64,000 nucleotides of DNA from CAVQWH01 sp963717595 (GCA_963717595.1 CAVQWH010000001.1:186001-250000); one strand, 5' to 3'. Counted from the stretch's first letter, positions 44,294 through 53,291 are shown. The notes: generated by a model not told the origin, from the sequence alone. Numbers and translations: made by a program.

Positions 44294-45232
44294 CTACTTA
44301 TTACCCTTTTTAAACCCATTAAAGTGCACTGGCAGGTTTTGAAGTTTATTATTAAAATTACTCTTACTTTGGGATTTATTAAGGTTTTGTACTAGTACAA
44401 AATAATAGTAAGTTTCTTGGGTCGAGTTAGTGTCCGGTTTTTGGATAGTAGAGTTAACTGGGGTACGACCAATCTTTATGTTACTTAAGCCCTTTTTAAT
44501 ATCGCTAGAATTTAAATAGTCCACTACATCAGCAGGCAAAGAATCTGGCTTACCAACTAAATTACTCCCCATAAAATATCCACTAGGGTTGGAGTTAGTT
44601 TTATTAAACCAACCTATTTTGGCATCAGCTTCAATCTTTTTAAAGGCTTCTTTAGGTGAAAGGTTGCCGTTAGCTAGCTGACGATGATAAATATTAGCTT
44701 GCTTATTAGCGTATGCCCGGTCACGATTAATGATATTTTTGTCACCATAGTGAGGCGGCGTATAAGCTGGTCCGCGCTCAATTTGCTGACCGAAAAAGAA
44801 CACATAAACATAGCCGTTAATATTGGCGTTCTCTGCAAGCTTATCTAAAGATCCGATCAAAGCATCATTGTAGGCAACTAAGTTAGTCCATTGGCTATTT
44901 TTAATTTTTTTACTACTGCCAAAAATTTCATTTCTTTTTGCATTAATATCTTTTTGACTGACTTTAATACTTAAATCTTGTGCAACATGCTGTCGTTTTA
45001 AATAACCAAAAGCTTCCCGTGCAGCTTGGTTAGCAGGCTCACCATTTTCAGTTGCAAAATTTATAATTTCTTTAACTTCTTTATCACTATATGCACGACC
45101 ATCAATGGTAAATACTGCGTTAGCCTTAACCTGTGAACGCAACACAGTTACTACAACAACAGCAGCTAAAATCAGTAACGCTAAAAGCCCGACGATTGCA
45201 ACTATCTTCCGCTGTCGCTTTACCTTTGCCAT
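44294..45232 (-). CDS. Membrane-anchored SurA/PrsA-like foldase partner of the surface protein
   Basis: 312 residues with a signal anchor (about 11-31), a SurA-N-like helical domain (FTIDGRAYSDKEVKEIINFA, AFGYLKRQHVAQDLSIKV) and a weak parvulin-like region (YANKQANIYHRQLANGNLS, IGWFNKTNSNPSGYF, IKKGLSNIKIGRTPVN). It is 2 bases upstream of the large secreted protein with its own promoter, so it is probably a dedicated chaperone. Isomerase activity is uncertain. Confidence 0.75.
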   Translation of the reverse strand: MAKVKRQRKIVAIVGLLALLILAAVVVVTVLRSQVKANAVFTIDGRAYSDKEVKEIINFATENGEPANQAAREAFGYLKRQHVAQDLSIKVSQKDINAKRNEIFGSSKKIKNSQWTNLVAYNDALIGSLDKLAENANINGYVYVFFFGQQIERGPAYTPPHYGDKNIINRDRAYANKQANIYHRQLANGNLSPKEAFKKIEADAKIGWFNKTNSNPSGYFMGSNLVGKPDSLPADVVDYLNSSDIKKGLSNIKIGRTPVNSTIQKPDTNSTQETYYYFVLVQNLNKSQSKSNFNNKLQNLPVHFNGFKKGNK

Positions 45233-45279
45233 GACCTTGCTGCTCGCGCTCCTTTTTATGGATGATGTTTATGTTTAGT

Positions 45280-45308
45280 ATTGTATGTCACAGACAATAA
45301 TAGCTCAA
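45280..45308 (-). promoter_or_regulatory. Promoter of the foldase-surface protein operon
   Basis: Minus strand: TTGAGC (45303-45308), 17 bases, TACAAT (45280-45285). A leader of about 40 bases containing AAAGGAGCG precedes the ATG. Confidence 0.65.
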
Positions 45309-45413
45309 GCGCTTTATGGGTTAGAACTTACTTGAAAATTAATACCGGCTGCTGGTGGCCAAGCTTACGCTCAGCCACCGAACAACCGGTTACTACAACG
45401 AGTCGCACCCTTT

Positions 45414-46274
45414 TTATTCCCAGCCTCGCCAGTTTTCTTCAGGGTACTTTTTGCGCTTACACCACTTTCGGTAGTTATATTGGACTTTGTGCTCAGGGCT
45501 ATCCTTCCCAACTCGCTTGCGCAACATGCGAGCAGCACGGTTGATTGGGATTTCTCCCGCTTCAATGCCGTTACCGTAAGTAACGAGTCTAACTTTTAGG
45601 TAGACAATGGTGCCAAACTGCGGGCAGTAGCCCAACTTACTCAGCACCACCTTTGAAGGTACCCATCGAAATTCAGGGAACGTCCACCATGAAGTAGTGA
45701 CTCCACGCCCCACTGCAACTGGCTTTCCTACATGCCACCACTTTCCTCGCATCAGACTTGCGTCTCGATAAGGAAGGTAGAGTTCACGCTTTTCTGACGG
45801 GATGAAGGCGGATACGCTCTCCGTAATCTTGCCTATGTCTACTCCGCTGATAGCTTGAGCCCTACACTGCAGGGGGTAGGTAGAAGACCCTACCGTAATA
45901 CGCGTGTAAAAGCGCATACTAGCCAGGCCACAACGTCGAAGTGAGGACAAAGTTACCGGAACTTCACTACCTTGATCGTTTTTTCCTACAGCTTCAGCCC
46001 GATGGCCGCCCCAGCTATTCCACTGCAGTTCGTTAACCGTTGCCTGAACTGCGTTGTTATTAACGAAGTAAGTTATCACGGAAGGCTTCACCGCGATACC
46101 CTGGTAGAACGGATTGATCATCCGCACCTTGAGCTTGTGATGCTTTTTAGGGTTTTGCGATTGGGCTGCCGCGATTTGAACACTGCCCGCACCAAGTGCT
46201 GCAATGATTATCATTGCAAGAACCAGCTTGGCTAGCCGCGTAAGCGGCTTACTGGTGGTGATCACTTGAATCAC
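45414..46274 (-). CDS. Secreted hypothetical protein
   Basis: 286 residues with a GTG start after GGAAGGACG, a signal peptide (hydrophobic about 14-36, AAA|QSQN-type cleavage), and a basic soluble domain rich in Trp and Arg with four or more cysteines (RRCGLAS, LQCRAQA, GYCPQF, KWCKRKK). Base composition is clearly richer in GC than the surrounding genes, suggesting recent acquisition. Not recognised; extracellular. A hairpin GGTGGC/GCCACC past the stop (about 45351-45378) may terminate it. Confidence 0.7.
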   Translation of the reverse strand: MIQVITTSKPLTRLAKLVLAMIIIAALGAGSVQIAAAQSQNPKKHHKLKVRMINPFYQGIAVKPSVITYFVNNNAVQATVNELQWNSWGGHRAEAVGKNDQGSEVPVTLSSLRRCGLASMRFYTRITVGSSTYPLQCRAQAISGVDIGKITESVSAFIPSEKRELYLPYRDASLMRGKWWHVGKPVAVGRGVTTSWWTFPEFRWVPSKVVLSKLGYCPQFGTIVYLKVRLVTYGNGIEAGEIPINRAARMLRKRVGKDSPEHKVQYNYRKWCKRKKYPEENWRGWE

Positions 46275-46473
46275 CGTCCTTCCTTTTCCAGCCGCTCGCG
46301 GCTGGGTTGTGGATTTATCTCGCCGTACTATGTACCTCAGTTAACTTGACGCCAACCGAATAAACATATCATAACATGAAGTATTAATTACAACAAGCAT
46401 AAGCATGATTAAATTGATAGAACCCTAGTTAAAGCTACTATTATAAGAAGTCAACTGGTAAAATAATTACAAT

Positions 46474-47550
46474 ATGTCTCTAAATATTGGAATAATAGGC
46501 TTACCTAACGTTGGCAAGTCAACGCTTTTTAACGCGCTAACTGAAAATAACATTTTAGCTGCCAACTACCCTTTTGCTACCATAGAGCCAAACACAGGTA
46601 TTGTTTCAGTACCTGACGAACGTTTAGAAACTCTACAGAAAATCTATGATTCTCAGAAAGTGGTTCCGGCGAGTGTAAAGTTTGTAGACATTGCGGGTTT
46701 GGTCGCCGGCGCTTCAAAGGGTGAAGGTTTGGGAAATAAATTCTTAGCAAATATTCGTGAATGCGACGCAGTCGTTCACGTAATTCGTGCGTTTGAAAAT
46801 AATGACGTGGTTCATGTGAGTAATAAAGTAGAGCCAAAAAATGACATAGAAACAATAAACACCGAGCTAATTTTAGCCGATCTTCAGACGCTAGAATCCC
46901 GCATACCTAAGCTAGAAAAGGAAGCAAAATCTAACCCTAGACTAAAGGCTCAAGTGGAGTATCTGAACAAATTATTTACTCACCTTGAAGCAGGTTTACC
47001 TCTGTCACATTTAGAAAACTTAGAGCTTGGGCACATAAAAGAGCTTCATTTATTAACCGCGAAGCCCGTAATTTATTTATTTAATGTAGACGAAAAAACT
47101 TTGGCAGATTCTACCAAACGCAAAGCTTTGCAAAAGCTAGTAGCACCAGCTAAATCTACGTTTGTTTGTGCAAAACTTGAAGAAGAATTAAAAGGCTTGG
47201 ACGAAAAAGAGTCTAAAGAATTGCTGCAAAGTTATGGTGTGCAGGAAACGGGATTACGTCAACTTATATATGCCGCTTACGACACGTTGGATTTGCAAAG
47301 CTACTTAACCGCTGGACCAAAAGAAGTACGAGCCTGGACAATAAAAAAAGGGTCGACTGCCCCGCAAGCTGCTGGCATAATACATGGAGATTTCGAGCGG
47401 GGATTCATAGCTGCCCAAGTCATTAACTATAAAGACTTGGTAGACTCAGGCTCTGAAAATGCAGCCAAAGCTGCTGGGAAAGTGCGCACTGAAGGCAAAG
47501 ATTACGTGATGCAACCCAATGATGTGGTTGAATTTCGATTTAATGTATAG
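46474..47550 (+). CDS. ychF: YchF/Ola1 family ATPase
   Basis: 358 residues, a universally conserved Obg-related P-loop protein that uses ATP and associates with ribosomes and stress responses. G1 GLPNVGKSTLFNALT near the N-terminus, G3 DIAGLVAGASKGEG, and FNVDE at the G4 position in place of NKxD, which explains ATP preference. A coiled-coil middle and C-terminal TGS domain (RAWTIKKGSTAPQAAG, MQPNDVVEFRFNV) follow. TAAAAT lies 9 bases before ATG and no Shine-Dalgarno is seen. Confidence 0.97.
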   Translation: MSLNIGIIGLPNVGKSTLFNALTENNILAANYPFATIEPNTGIVSVPDERLETLQKIYDSQKVVPASVKFVDIAGLVAGASKGEGLGNKFLANIRECDAVVHVIRAFENNDVVHVSNKVEPKNDIETINTELILADLQTLESRIPKLEKEAKSNPRLKAQVEYLNKLFTHLEAGLPLSHLENLELGHIKELHLLTAKPVIYLFNVDEKTLADSTKRKALQKLVAPAKSTFVCAKLEEELKGLDEKESKELLQSYGVQETGLRQLIYAAYDTLDLQSYLTAGPKEVRAWTIKKGSTAPQAAGIIHGDFERGFIAAQVINYKDLVDSGSENAAKAAGKVRTEGKDYVMQPNDVVEFRFNV

Positions 47551-47554
47551 AATG

Positions 47555-47584
47555 TTGTACTAATATTTATTAATATTATATAAT
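47555..47584 (+). promoter_or_regulatory. Promoter of the epimerase-like gene (leaderless)
   Basis: TTGTAC (47555-47560), 18 bases, TATAAT (47579-47584); the ATG is 6 bases further, so the transcript likely starts at or just before the start codon. Confidence 0.6.
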
Positions 47585-47590
47585 ATTAAT

Positions 47591-48487
47591 ATGAGTTCAC
47601 CGGCTTTTAAAGAAAAGATTAATAAGCGAGTTGGCAGAGCTAAAGAAGGTCAACCTGTACCAACTGATTTTGTTCGGCTGGAAAATGGTAATTCAAGCAT
47701 TGAAGTACGCAAGCGTGGAGCATTTATTACAGAATGTAAATTAGAAACTTTCACCACAGACCCGCAGCTAATTGATGTGCTTTATTGTGGCCAAGATACC
47801 TCAACTGCCAAGCTACCCGCCTCTCACCTAATGAGCCCTGTAGGGCCCTCTGAGGAAATTGGCGGTCAGCACGGCCTGCCGCGATGGGTTGACTGGCATG
47901 TGTTTGAGCCGACCAAAGATATTTTGCAAGGCTGGCCTACTATTGTTATGCAAGCCAAAAGAGACGACGAAGAAGAGACTATTTTACGTGCACTTAGCTT
48001 AGACAAACACAATCTAAAAATACGATCTACTCTTCAAAGTAATTCTGAAAGAGACACAAAAGTAAGCCTAGGTGAACATTTGTACTTTCCGTGCTCTGAA
48101 AGAGATATACCGAACATAGCGATGTATATAAGCGGCGAAAGCGACCGAGAAGATAAACTACTTACGCTCGAGGAAGCATTTGGTAAAGAGATGGTTCAAA
48201 AATTAATGCAAGGTGAGGCCTTTTTTTGGCCAGATTTTAGCGGATATACTGAAATCAATTTTGGTAATAATAAATATGTACAATTGCGCTCTAGGCTTTC
48301 AATAGGCCCAGATGGGGCACCTTCTCAAATGATTAGTATGATTATATGGCACCTGCCTGGTAGTGACTCTATATGTTTCGAACCTGTAGTGGGATTCTGG
48401 AAAAACCCAGACGGTACAATACGAAACGACGAGTTACGACTAGCGCCATCCAGCACCATAGAATTAGAAACTTCTATTGAAGCTTGA
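47591..48487 (+). CDS. Aldose 1-epimerase-like protein
   Basis: 298 residues with the galactose-mutarotase beta-sandwich pattern: IEVRKRGAFITECKL, SHLMSPVGPSEEIGGQHGLPR where the PxHGF-type substrate motif should be, VSLGEHLYFP, and IIWHLPGSDSICFEPV. The catalytic His and Glu equivalents may be H in GQHGLPR and E in CFEPVVG. Probably acts on a sugar or sugar phosphate. It has no partner and its end overlaps the convergent tlyA by 14 bases. Confidence 0.75.
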   Translation: MSSPAFKEKINKRVGRAKEGQPVPTDFVRLENGNSSIEVRKRGAFITECKLETFTTDPQLIDVLYCGQDTSTAKLPASHLMSPVGPSEEIGGQHGLPRWVDWHVFEPTKDILQGWPTIVMQAKRDDEEETILRALSLDKHNLKIRSTLQSNSERDTKVSLGEHLYFPCSERDIPNIAMYISGESDREDKLLTLEEAFGKEMVQKLMQGEAFFWPDFSGYTEINFGNNKYVQLRSRLSIGPDGAPSQMISMIIWHLPGSDSICFEPVVGFWKNPDGTIRNDELRLAPSSTIELETSIEA

Positions 48488-49028
48488 GAAGTAAATAAAA
48501 CCTTTCTCGATTACCTTTGCTGCCTGCTATTTTGCTGTCTTGTTTTGCTTCAACAATAAAATATTTTCTTATCCAACTTTCAAAATCTTTCAAAATCTTA
48601 CGGCGAATAGTTTCGTTTTTTAATACCCCTTTATTAAGCTGGCTAGGCTTAGCTTCAAACTGAGGTTTTACCATAGCTACAATTTGTGTGCTTTTACTAG
48701 ATAAACTAATAATACGTGGTAAAACATCTTTCAAACTTATAAATGAAACGTCAATTAATATGAGTTCTATAGTTTCATCAGTGGAAAATTCTCTAATATC
48801 AGTTTTTTCATGAAGCTCAACTTTGGAATTAGCGCGCAAGCTAGAATGCAGCTGATCAGTACCCAAGTCAACGGCTATTACCTTTTTAGCACCATGCTGC
48901 AAGGCATAGTCAGTAAAACCACCTGTACTTGACCCCACATCTAGCACAGTTTTATCTTTAAAATCTAACCCTAACTCAGAAACTACACTCTCTAACTTTA
49001 ACCCCGCTCGACTTACATACTTACCCAT
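48474..49028 (-). CDS. TlyA-family RNA methyltransferase lacking the S4 domain
   Basis: 184 residues, FtsJ/TlyA-type class I methyltransferase: YVSRAGLKLESVV, the SAM motif VLDVGSSTGGFTDYAL, VIAVDLGTDQLH, LILIDVSFISLKDVLP and MVKPQFEAKP. TlyA normally has an N-terminal S4 RNA-binding domain of ~60 residues before SRAGLKL; here the protein starts at that point and efp lies 24 bases upstream, so the S4 domain is truly absent. Likely 2'-O-methylates rRNA. Confidence 0.88.
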   Translation of the reverse strand: MGKYVSRAGLKLESVVSELGLDFKDKTVLDVGSSTGGFTDYALQHGAKKVIAVDLGTDQLHSSLRANSKVELHEKTDIREFSTDETIELILIDVSFISLKDVLPRIISLSSKSTQIVAMVKPQFEAKPSQLNKGVLKNETIRRKILKDFESWIRKYFIVEAKQDSKIAGSKGNRERFYLLLKLQ

Positions 49029-49052
49029 AGTTAAACTGCTGGCTTTAGATAT

Positions 49053-49619
49053 TTACTTCTTCCGCTCTAAGTATTCACCGTTACGCGTATCGACTTTAAT
49101 GATATCCCCAGTTTTTATAAATGCCGGTACTTTTATAGTAAGGTCAGTTTCAAGCTTGGCATCTTTTAATACACTACTTGTAGTATCGCCTTTAACCACA
49201 TTTTCCGTGTAAGTTACTTTTAGGTATAAGTTATTTGGTAATGCTACATTGATAATATTATTGTTAAAAGATTGTAGCTCTACTTCACCACCTTCTTTTA
49301 GGTAAGGGGCTGCATCTTCTACTAAATCTTTACCGAGTTGAAACTGTTCAAAACTAGCGGGGTTCATGAAATGAAATTCATTGCCATCATTGTACAAATA
49401 CTGCACAGTTTGAGAATTAACATCGGCCGGCTCAATCTTTTCTGCACCCTTAAAAGTCTTTGGAATTACGCTGCCATCTATCAAATTTTTTAAGCGAACA
49501 TTAACTATGCTACCACCGCGTCCCATAACTTTCTGAGAATATTCAATAACCCTGAACGGTTTGCCGTCCAGCTGAATAACCACGCCCTTTTTTAAGTCCG
49601 TGACAGAGTACACGGTCAA
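49053..49619 (-). CDS. efp: Elongation factor P
   Basis: 188 residues, three beta-barrels, tRNA-shaped factor that relieves stalling at polyproline. The tip loop reads VMGRGGSIVN, with Arg34 where many bacteria have the lysine modified by EpmA. The C-terminal signature IKVPAFIKTGDIIKVDTRNGEY is intact. Arg34 excludes lysylation; whether it is rhamnosylated or bare is unknown, and no earP-like gene is seen here. It follows rpsR by 3 bases in the rpsF-ssb-rpsR-efp run, and several proteins here have Pro runs that would need it. Confidence 0.97.
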   Translation of the reverse strand: MTVYSVTDLKKGVVIQLDGKPFRVIEYSQKVMGRGGSIVNVRLKNLIDGSVIPKTFKGAEKIEPADVNSQTVQYLYNDGNEFHFMNPASFEQFQLGKDLVEDAAPYLKEGGEVELQSFNNNIINVALPNNLYLKVTYTENVVKGDTTSSVLKDAKLETDLTIKVPAFIKTGDIIKVDTRNGEYLERKK

Positions 49620-49622
49620 CCT

Positions 49623-49823
49623 TTATGCACTAGTAACAAATGGCAAAAGTGCCAAATGACGAGCACGCTTAATTGCAACTGTAAGCTGGCGCTGCTGCTT
49701 AGCGCTCAAACCAGTCTTAGCGCTAGAGTCAATCTGACCATATTGATTCACAAAACGCTGCAAGGTTTTAACGTCTTTATAATCAAAATAGCTTGGTAAA
49801 TCTTTTTTAAATCGTCGTGCCAT
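49623..49823 (-). CDS. rpsR: 30S ribosomal protein S18
   Basis: 66 residues with the conserved FDYKDVKTLQRFVNQYGQI and GLSAKQQRQLTVAIKRARHLALLPF. No zinc cysteines. It follows ssb in the classical rpsF-ssb-rpsR order; rplI, often next, is not present. Confidence 0.97.
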   Translation of the reverse strand: MARRFKKDLPSYFDYKDVKTLQRFVNQYGQIDSSAKTGLSAKQQRQLTVAIKRARHLALLPFVTSA

Positions 49824-49836
49824 AAAATATTACTCC

Positions 49837-50295
49837 TTAAAACGGAATCTCGCTTAAATCAATTGGTTTATCATCAATATCTTCGATCACTACATCTTCG
49901 TCTTTTTTATCAGATCTTTTACCTGCTGATTTTTTGGCAGACGAAGTATCCGCTGCGCTGCTTGAAGAACTTTCCCCACTACGGCCATCAAGAAACGTAA
50001 CGTCATTTGCTATAACTTCAACTTTACTGCGCTTCTGGCCATCTTGTTCCCATGAGCGGTAGCTTAAACGGCCTTGCACCAAGCAACGGCGCCCTTTTTG
50101 TAAATATTGGCTTACTAATTCGCCTAGTTTTTCCCACGCGGTAATGTCAAAAAAGTCAGCTGAATCGTCTTGCCCAAACGGTTTATCTACTGCCAGTGAA
50201 AAGCTGCACACACTTTTGCCGCCTGGTGTAGTGCGCAGTTCTGGATCGCGGGTCAACCGACCCATTAAGATAACTTGATTAATACTTTTCGCCAT
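49837..50295 (-). CDS. ssb: Single-stranded DNA-binding protein
   Basis: 152 residues. OB-fold at residues 1-105 (NQVILMGRLTRDPELRTTPGG, FFDITAWEKLGELVSQYLQKG, VEVIANDVTFLDG), a Ser/Asp/Lys-rich disordered linker, and the acidic C-terminal tip DLSEIPF that recruits repair and replication proteins. Sits between rpsF and rpsR, 5 bases after rpsF. Confidence 0.97.
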   Translation of the reverse strand: MAKSINQVILMGRLTRDPELRTTPGGKSVCSFSLAVDKPFGQDDSADFFDITAWEKLGELVSQYLQKGRRCLVQGRLSYRSWEQDGQKRSKVEVIANDVTFLDGRSGESSSSSAADTSSAKKSAGKRSDKKDEDVVIEDIDDKPIDLSEIPF

Positions 50296-50300
50296 AGCCC

Positions 50301-50642
50301 TTACTCCTTACTTGCTTTTTCAGCAGTCTTCTTTGCTTCAGCAAGCTTTGCCTTTATTTTATCGTCAACCGACACCAAAAGATAGCGCAAAACTATATCA
50401 GTAATATTTAGTGTCTGAGAAATCTTAGCTATAGCCTCGCTAGGTAGTTCAACTTCGAAGCAAATATAAATAGCGAAGTCTTCACGATTAATAGGATAGG
50501 CCAGGCGCTTTTTGCCCCAGTTATCTTCACTGGTTATTTTCCCTTTATTGCTAGATACGATGTCTCGTACCTTTTTAAGAGAGCCTTCTAAATTAGCCTC
50601 AAGTTCGGGCTTTAATAAAATTGTTAGTTCGTACTGTTTCAC
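50301..50642 (-). CDS. rpsF: 30S ribosomal protein S6
   Basis: 113 residues: MKQYELTILLKPELEANLEG, NWGKKRLAYPINREDFAIY, ITDIVLRYLLVSVD, and a Lys/Ala-rich tail. GTG start preceded by AAAGGAGAAGAGG. It heads the rpsF-ssb-rpsR operon with a strong promoter and a structured leader. Confidence 0.97.
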   Translation of the reverse strand: MKQYELTILLKPELEANLEGSLKKVRDIVSSNKGKITSEDNWGKKRLAYPINREDFAIYICFEVELPSEAIAKISQTLNITDIVLRYLLVSVDDKIKAKLAEAKKTAEKASKE

Positions 50643-50657
50643 CTCTTCTCCTTTGGA

Positions 50658-50701
50658 ATTCTAGTTTTACTAGAATGCTTGCCTACCTATAAGCGACAAG
50701 C
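50658..50701 (-). promoter_or_regulatory. Structured leader of the rpsF operon
   Basis: Two adjacent hairpins in the 5' leader: an 8-bp perfect stem ATTCTAGT/ACTAGAAT (50658-50676) and GCTTG/CAAGC (50677-50701) with a 15-base loop. The position just upstream of the rpsF ribosome binding site is where the S6:S18 autoregulatory element occurs in other bacteria; a match to that motif was not established. Confidence 0.5.
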
Positions 50702-50719
50702 TGAGTTAATAATAAACTT

Positions 50720-50748
50720 ATTATAGCGTAGTGAGCTCCAATCTGCAA
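50720..50748 (-). promoter_or_regulatory. rpsF operon promoter
   Basis: Minus strand: TTGCAG (50743-50748), 17 bases, perfect TATAAT (50720-50725). Leader of about 70 bases. Confidence 0.8.
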
Positions 50749-50755
50749 CAGAGGG

Positions 50756-51022
50756 TTAGTGTCGGGCTTCAGGGTCTTCCGGCTGCGGAATGTGGTATTT
50801 ACCTGGCTCAGCTAAAGCTTGAGCGTCTTTTAATGCTTGCTCCCGTGCTTCTCGAGCTTCCCCGGGACGTATAACACCTGCGGCACTAGCCGCACCTTTT
50901 AGACGAAAATTTCTAACTTCTTCGTAAGCTTCGCGAATCCCATCATCAGATAATATATGGCGACTACCTTTTTTATCTCCATCGGGAGAGGTGATAGTGG
51001 GTCGTTCTAAAGTTTTTGGCAT
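50756..51022 (-). CDS. Small hypothetical charged protein
   Basis: 88 residues, highly charged, predicted helical with a disordered start (MPKTLERPTITSPDGDKKGS) and AREAREQALKDAQALAEPG near the end. No membrane segment or known motif. It lies between ftsK and the rpsF promoter on the same strand, ending 8 bases before the rpsF -35 box. Not recognised. Confidence 0.6.
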   Translation of the reverse strand: MPKTLERPTITSPDGDKKGSRHILSDDGIREAYEEVRNFRLKGAASAAGVIRPGEAREAREQALKDAQALAEPGKYHIPQPEDPEARH

Positions 51023-51101
51023 TTTTGTCTTTGTTTAATTAACCTTTCATGTTTCAAATTAACATACATTAGCATTAAAGTCAATGTGCTTATGTTGTTA
51101 C

Positions 51102-53291
51102 TTATGCTTCGCCATCCATAGTTTCTTCAACACTGGATATTAGTACTTCACGAGGTCGGGCGCCATCAGCTGGGCCAATAATACCCTGCTCTTCCATAGT
51201 TTCGATTAAACGCGCAGCACGTGCATAGCCGATTCTCAAACGACGTTGCAACAAGCTGGCGCTGGCTTTACCGCTATCTACTACTACATGCACTGCATCT
51301 TTATACATGTCATCATCGCTATCCCCATCAAAATCCATTACTACACCGCCACGGCCGTTAAGCTGAACCGGCTGTTTAGTAATTTCCTCATCATACTCTG
51401 GAGCTCGTTGCATACGAAGATAATCGGTCACTTTAGCTACTTCTTCATCCATAACCAACGCACCCTGAAGACGCTTAGGTTTACTCATTTGCGGCGTAAG
51501 AATCAACATATCGCCCTGGCCAAGCAACTTTTCTGCCCCAGCTTGGTCTAAAATTGTACGGCTATCTACTTGGCTAGCTACGGTAAAGGCAATTCTAGCC
51601 GGAATATTAGCTTTAATCAGGCCAGTAATTATATCTACGCTTGGACGCTGGGTAGCCAAAACTAGGTGAATACCAACAGCACGAGCCTTTTGCGCCAGCC
51701 GAACTATTAAAGCTTCGACATCGCGTGCGGCAATCATCATCAAATCTGCCAGCTCGTCTATAACTACTACTATATAAGGCATTCCCTCATCTTTTTTGCG
51801 CCGGTTATAGGTTTTTATATCACGTAGCTTTTCTTCTGCCAGCAAATTGTAACGTCGTTCCATTTCATTTACCGCCCACTTAAGAGCACTGATGCATTCT
51901 TCCGGCTTAGTAATAACAGGAGCTAAAAGGTGTGGAATATCTTGATATGGAGCCATTTCAACTTGCTTAGGATCAACTAGTATAACCTTCATGTCGGAAG
52001 GACTATTACGATAAAGCAAGCTTGTTAAGAGAGTGTTAATCATTACAGATTTACCAGAACCGGTTTGACCTGCAATCAAAAGATGAGGCATATGATTAAG
52101 TTCGCCTACCACAGCTTCCCCGGCAATGTCTTTTCCAATAGCAAAGTTTAACGCCTCATGTGAAGATTTCCATTGTTTAGAATCCAGTATTCCATAAAGA
52201 CGCACGTCGGCAGCCTTACGATTAGGCACTTCAATACCCACTGCACGCTGCCCTGGTATAGGGGCTTCAATACGCAAACTTTGAGCCGCTAAGTTAAGAG
52301 CTATGTTAGTCTCTAGGGCTGTTATACGAGTTAATTTAACTCCACTTGGAGGTCGTAAGGTATATTGAGTAACTTTAGGCCCAATGTTAGCACCCTCCAT
52401 CTCTACATTAATACTAAACTCAGCTAGGGTATCGTGAATTGTTTGTGCATTGTGTTTGACGTCACCTGCGTCAGCCGGACTTTGTTTTTTCTCTAGTAGG
52501 TCAAGGCTTGGAGCTTTCCAACTTGGGTCGCTAGTAGTCGTTAAGGCCGCCTGATCTTCGGCTTCTGAGTCCCGCTGCAGACTAGAACGTAAGCTAGAAC
52601 GACGAGACGACTTTTCATCATCTTGAGATGCAAGGGTTGGGACACCTTCATTTAGTTTCAGTTCTCCTACGTTGCTGTTTGCAGGCTGAGCCTCTGCGGC
52701 ACGCATAGTAGCTTCATTCTGAGTATCCGCTTGGTTAATGTCGCGACTAAGTAAACTTTTGAGCAGGGAAAATAGATTACTAGGTGTTAGACGAAGCAAA
52801 AATAGAACAGTTACAACTAGTAAAACAACTAGGATTACCTCAGCAACAGTTTTAGTAAGTAGACTTAGCAAAGCCTGGTCTACTAGCCAACCAGTAACGC
52901 CACCCCCATGACCGCTTAATGCTAAGTTAGCATCATTAATTGATTTAGAGAAAAGTTGCAGAAAACTAGAAAGAAAAACTATAAACAAAACTGTAGCAAT
53001 CGGAACTACCTTTGACATACGGTTTTCTTCGGAACGAAATATTTCTACCGCTATAAAAATAAATAAAAGCGGTAGCGCATAGACACTCCATCCTATAATT
53101 TGCTGAATAAGATGGTAGAGCCATGCCAATACTGGGCCCCCTGCGTTAAACATTGCTATTACAAAAAGCAAAGCAAGGACCGCTAAAACAATAGCGGTAA
53201 TTTGAAGCCAAAAACCACTAGGAAGAACATGCTGAGGAGTTTGTTTTTTCGTTGATTTCCTGCGACCTGTAGATTTTTTCTTTTTGACCAT
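51102..53291 (-). CDS. ftsK: FtsK/SpoIIIE DNA translocase
   Basis: 729 residues. A basic N-terminus and four membrane helices (about 27-50, 62-82, 92-112 and 145-165), a short linker, then the motor: alpha/beta domains with Walker A GQTGSGKSVM and Walker B YIVVVIDELADLMM, LATQRPSVDIITGLIKANIP, and a C-terminal winged-helix gamma domain (RRLRIGYARAARLIETMEEQG) that reads KOPS-like polarity sites. Pumps chromosomes through the division septum and works with Xer recombinase. Confidence 0.96.
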   Translation of the reverse strand: MVKKKKSTGRRKSTKKQTPQHVLPSGFWLQITAIVLAVLALLFVIAMFNAGGPVLAWLYHLIQQIIGWSVYALPLLFIFIAVEIFRSEENRMSKVVPIATVLFIVFLSSFLQLFSKSINDANLALSGHGGGVTGWLVDQALLSLLTKTVAEVILVVLLVVTVLFLLRLTPSNLFSLLKSLLSRDINQADTQNEATMRAAEAQPANSNVGELKLNEGVPTLASQDDEKSSRRSSLRSSLQRDSEAEDQAALTTTSDPSWKAPSLDLLEKKQSPADAGDVKHNAQTIHDTLAEFSINVEMEGANIGPKVTQYTLRPPSGVKLTRITALETNIALNLAAQSLRIEAPIPGQRAVGIEVPNRKAADVRLYGILDSKQWKSSHEALNFAIGKDIAGEAVVGELNHMPHLLIAGQTGSGKSVMINTLLTSLLYRNSPSDMKVILVDPKQVEMAPYQDIPHLLAPVITKPEECISALKWAVNEMERRYNLLAEEKLRDIKTYNRRKKDEGMPYIVVVIDELADLMMIAARDVEALIVRLAQKARAVGIHLVLATQRPSVDIITGLIKANIPARIAFTVASQVDSRTILDQAGAEKLLGQGDMLILTPQMSKPKRLQGALVMDEEVAKVTDYLRMQRAPEYDEEITKQPVQLNGRGGVVMDFDGDSDDDMYKDAVHVVVDSGKASASLLQRRLRIGYARAARLIETMEEQGIIGPADGARPREVLISSVEETMDGEA

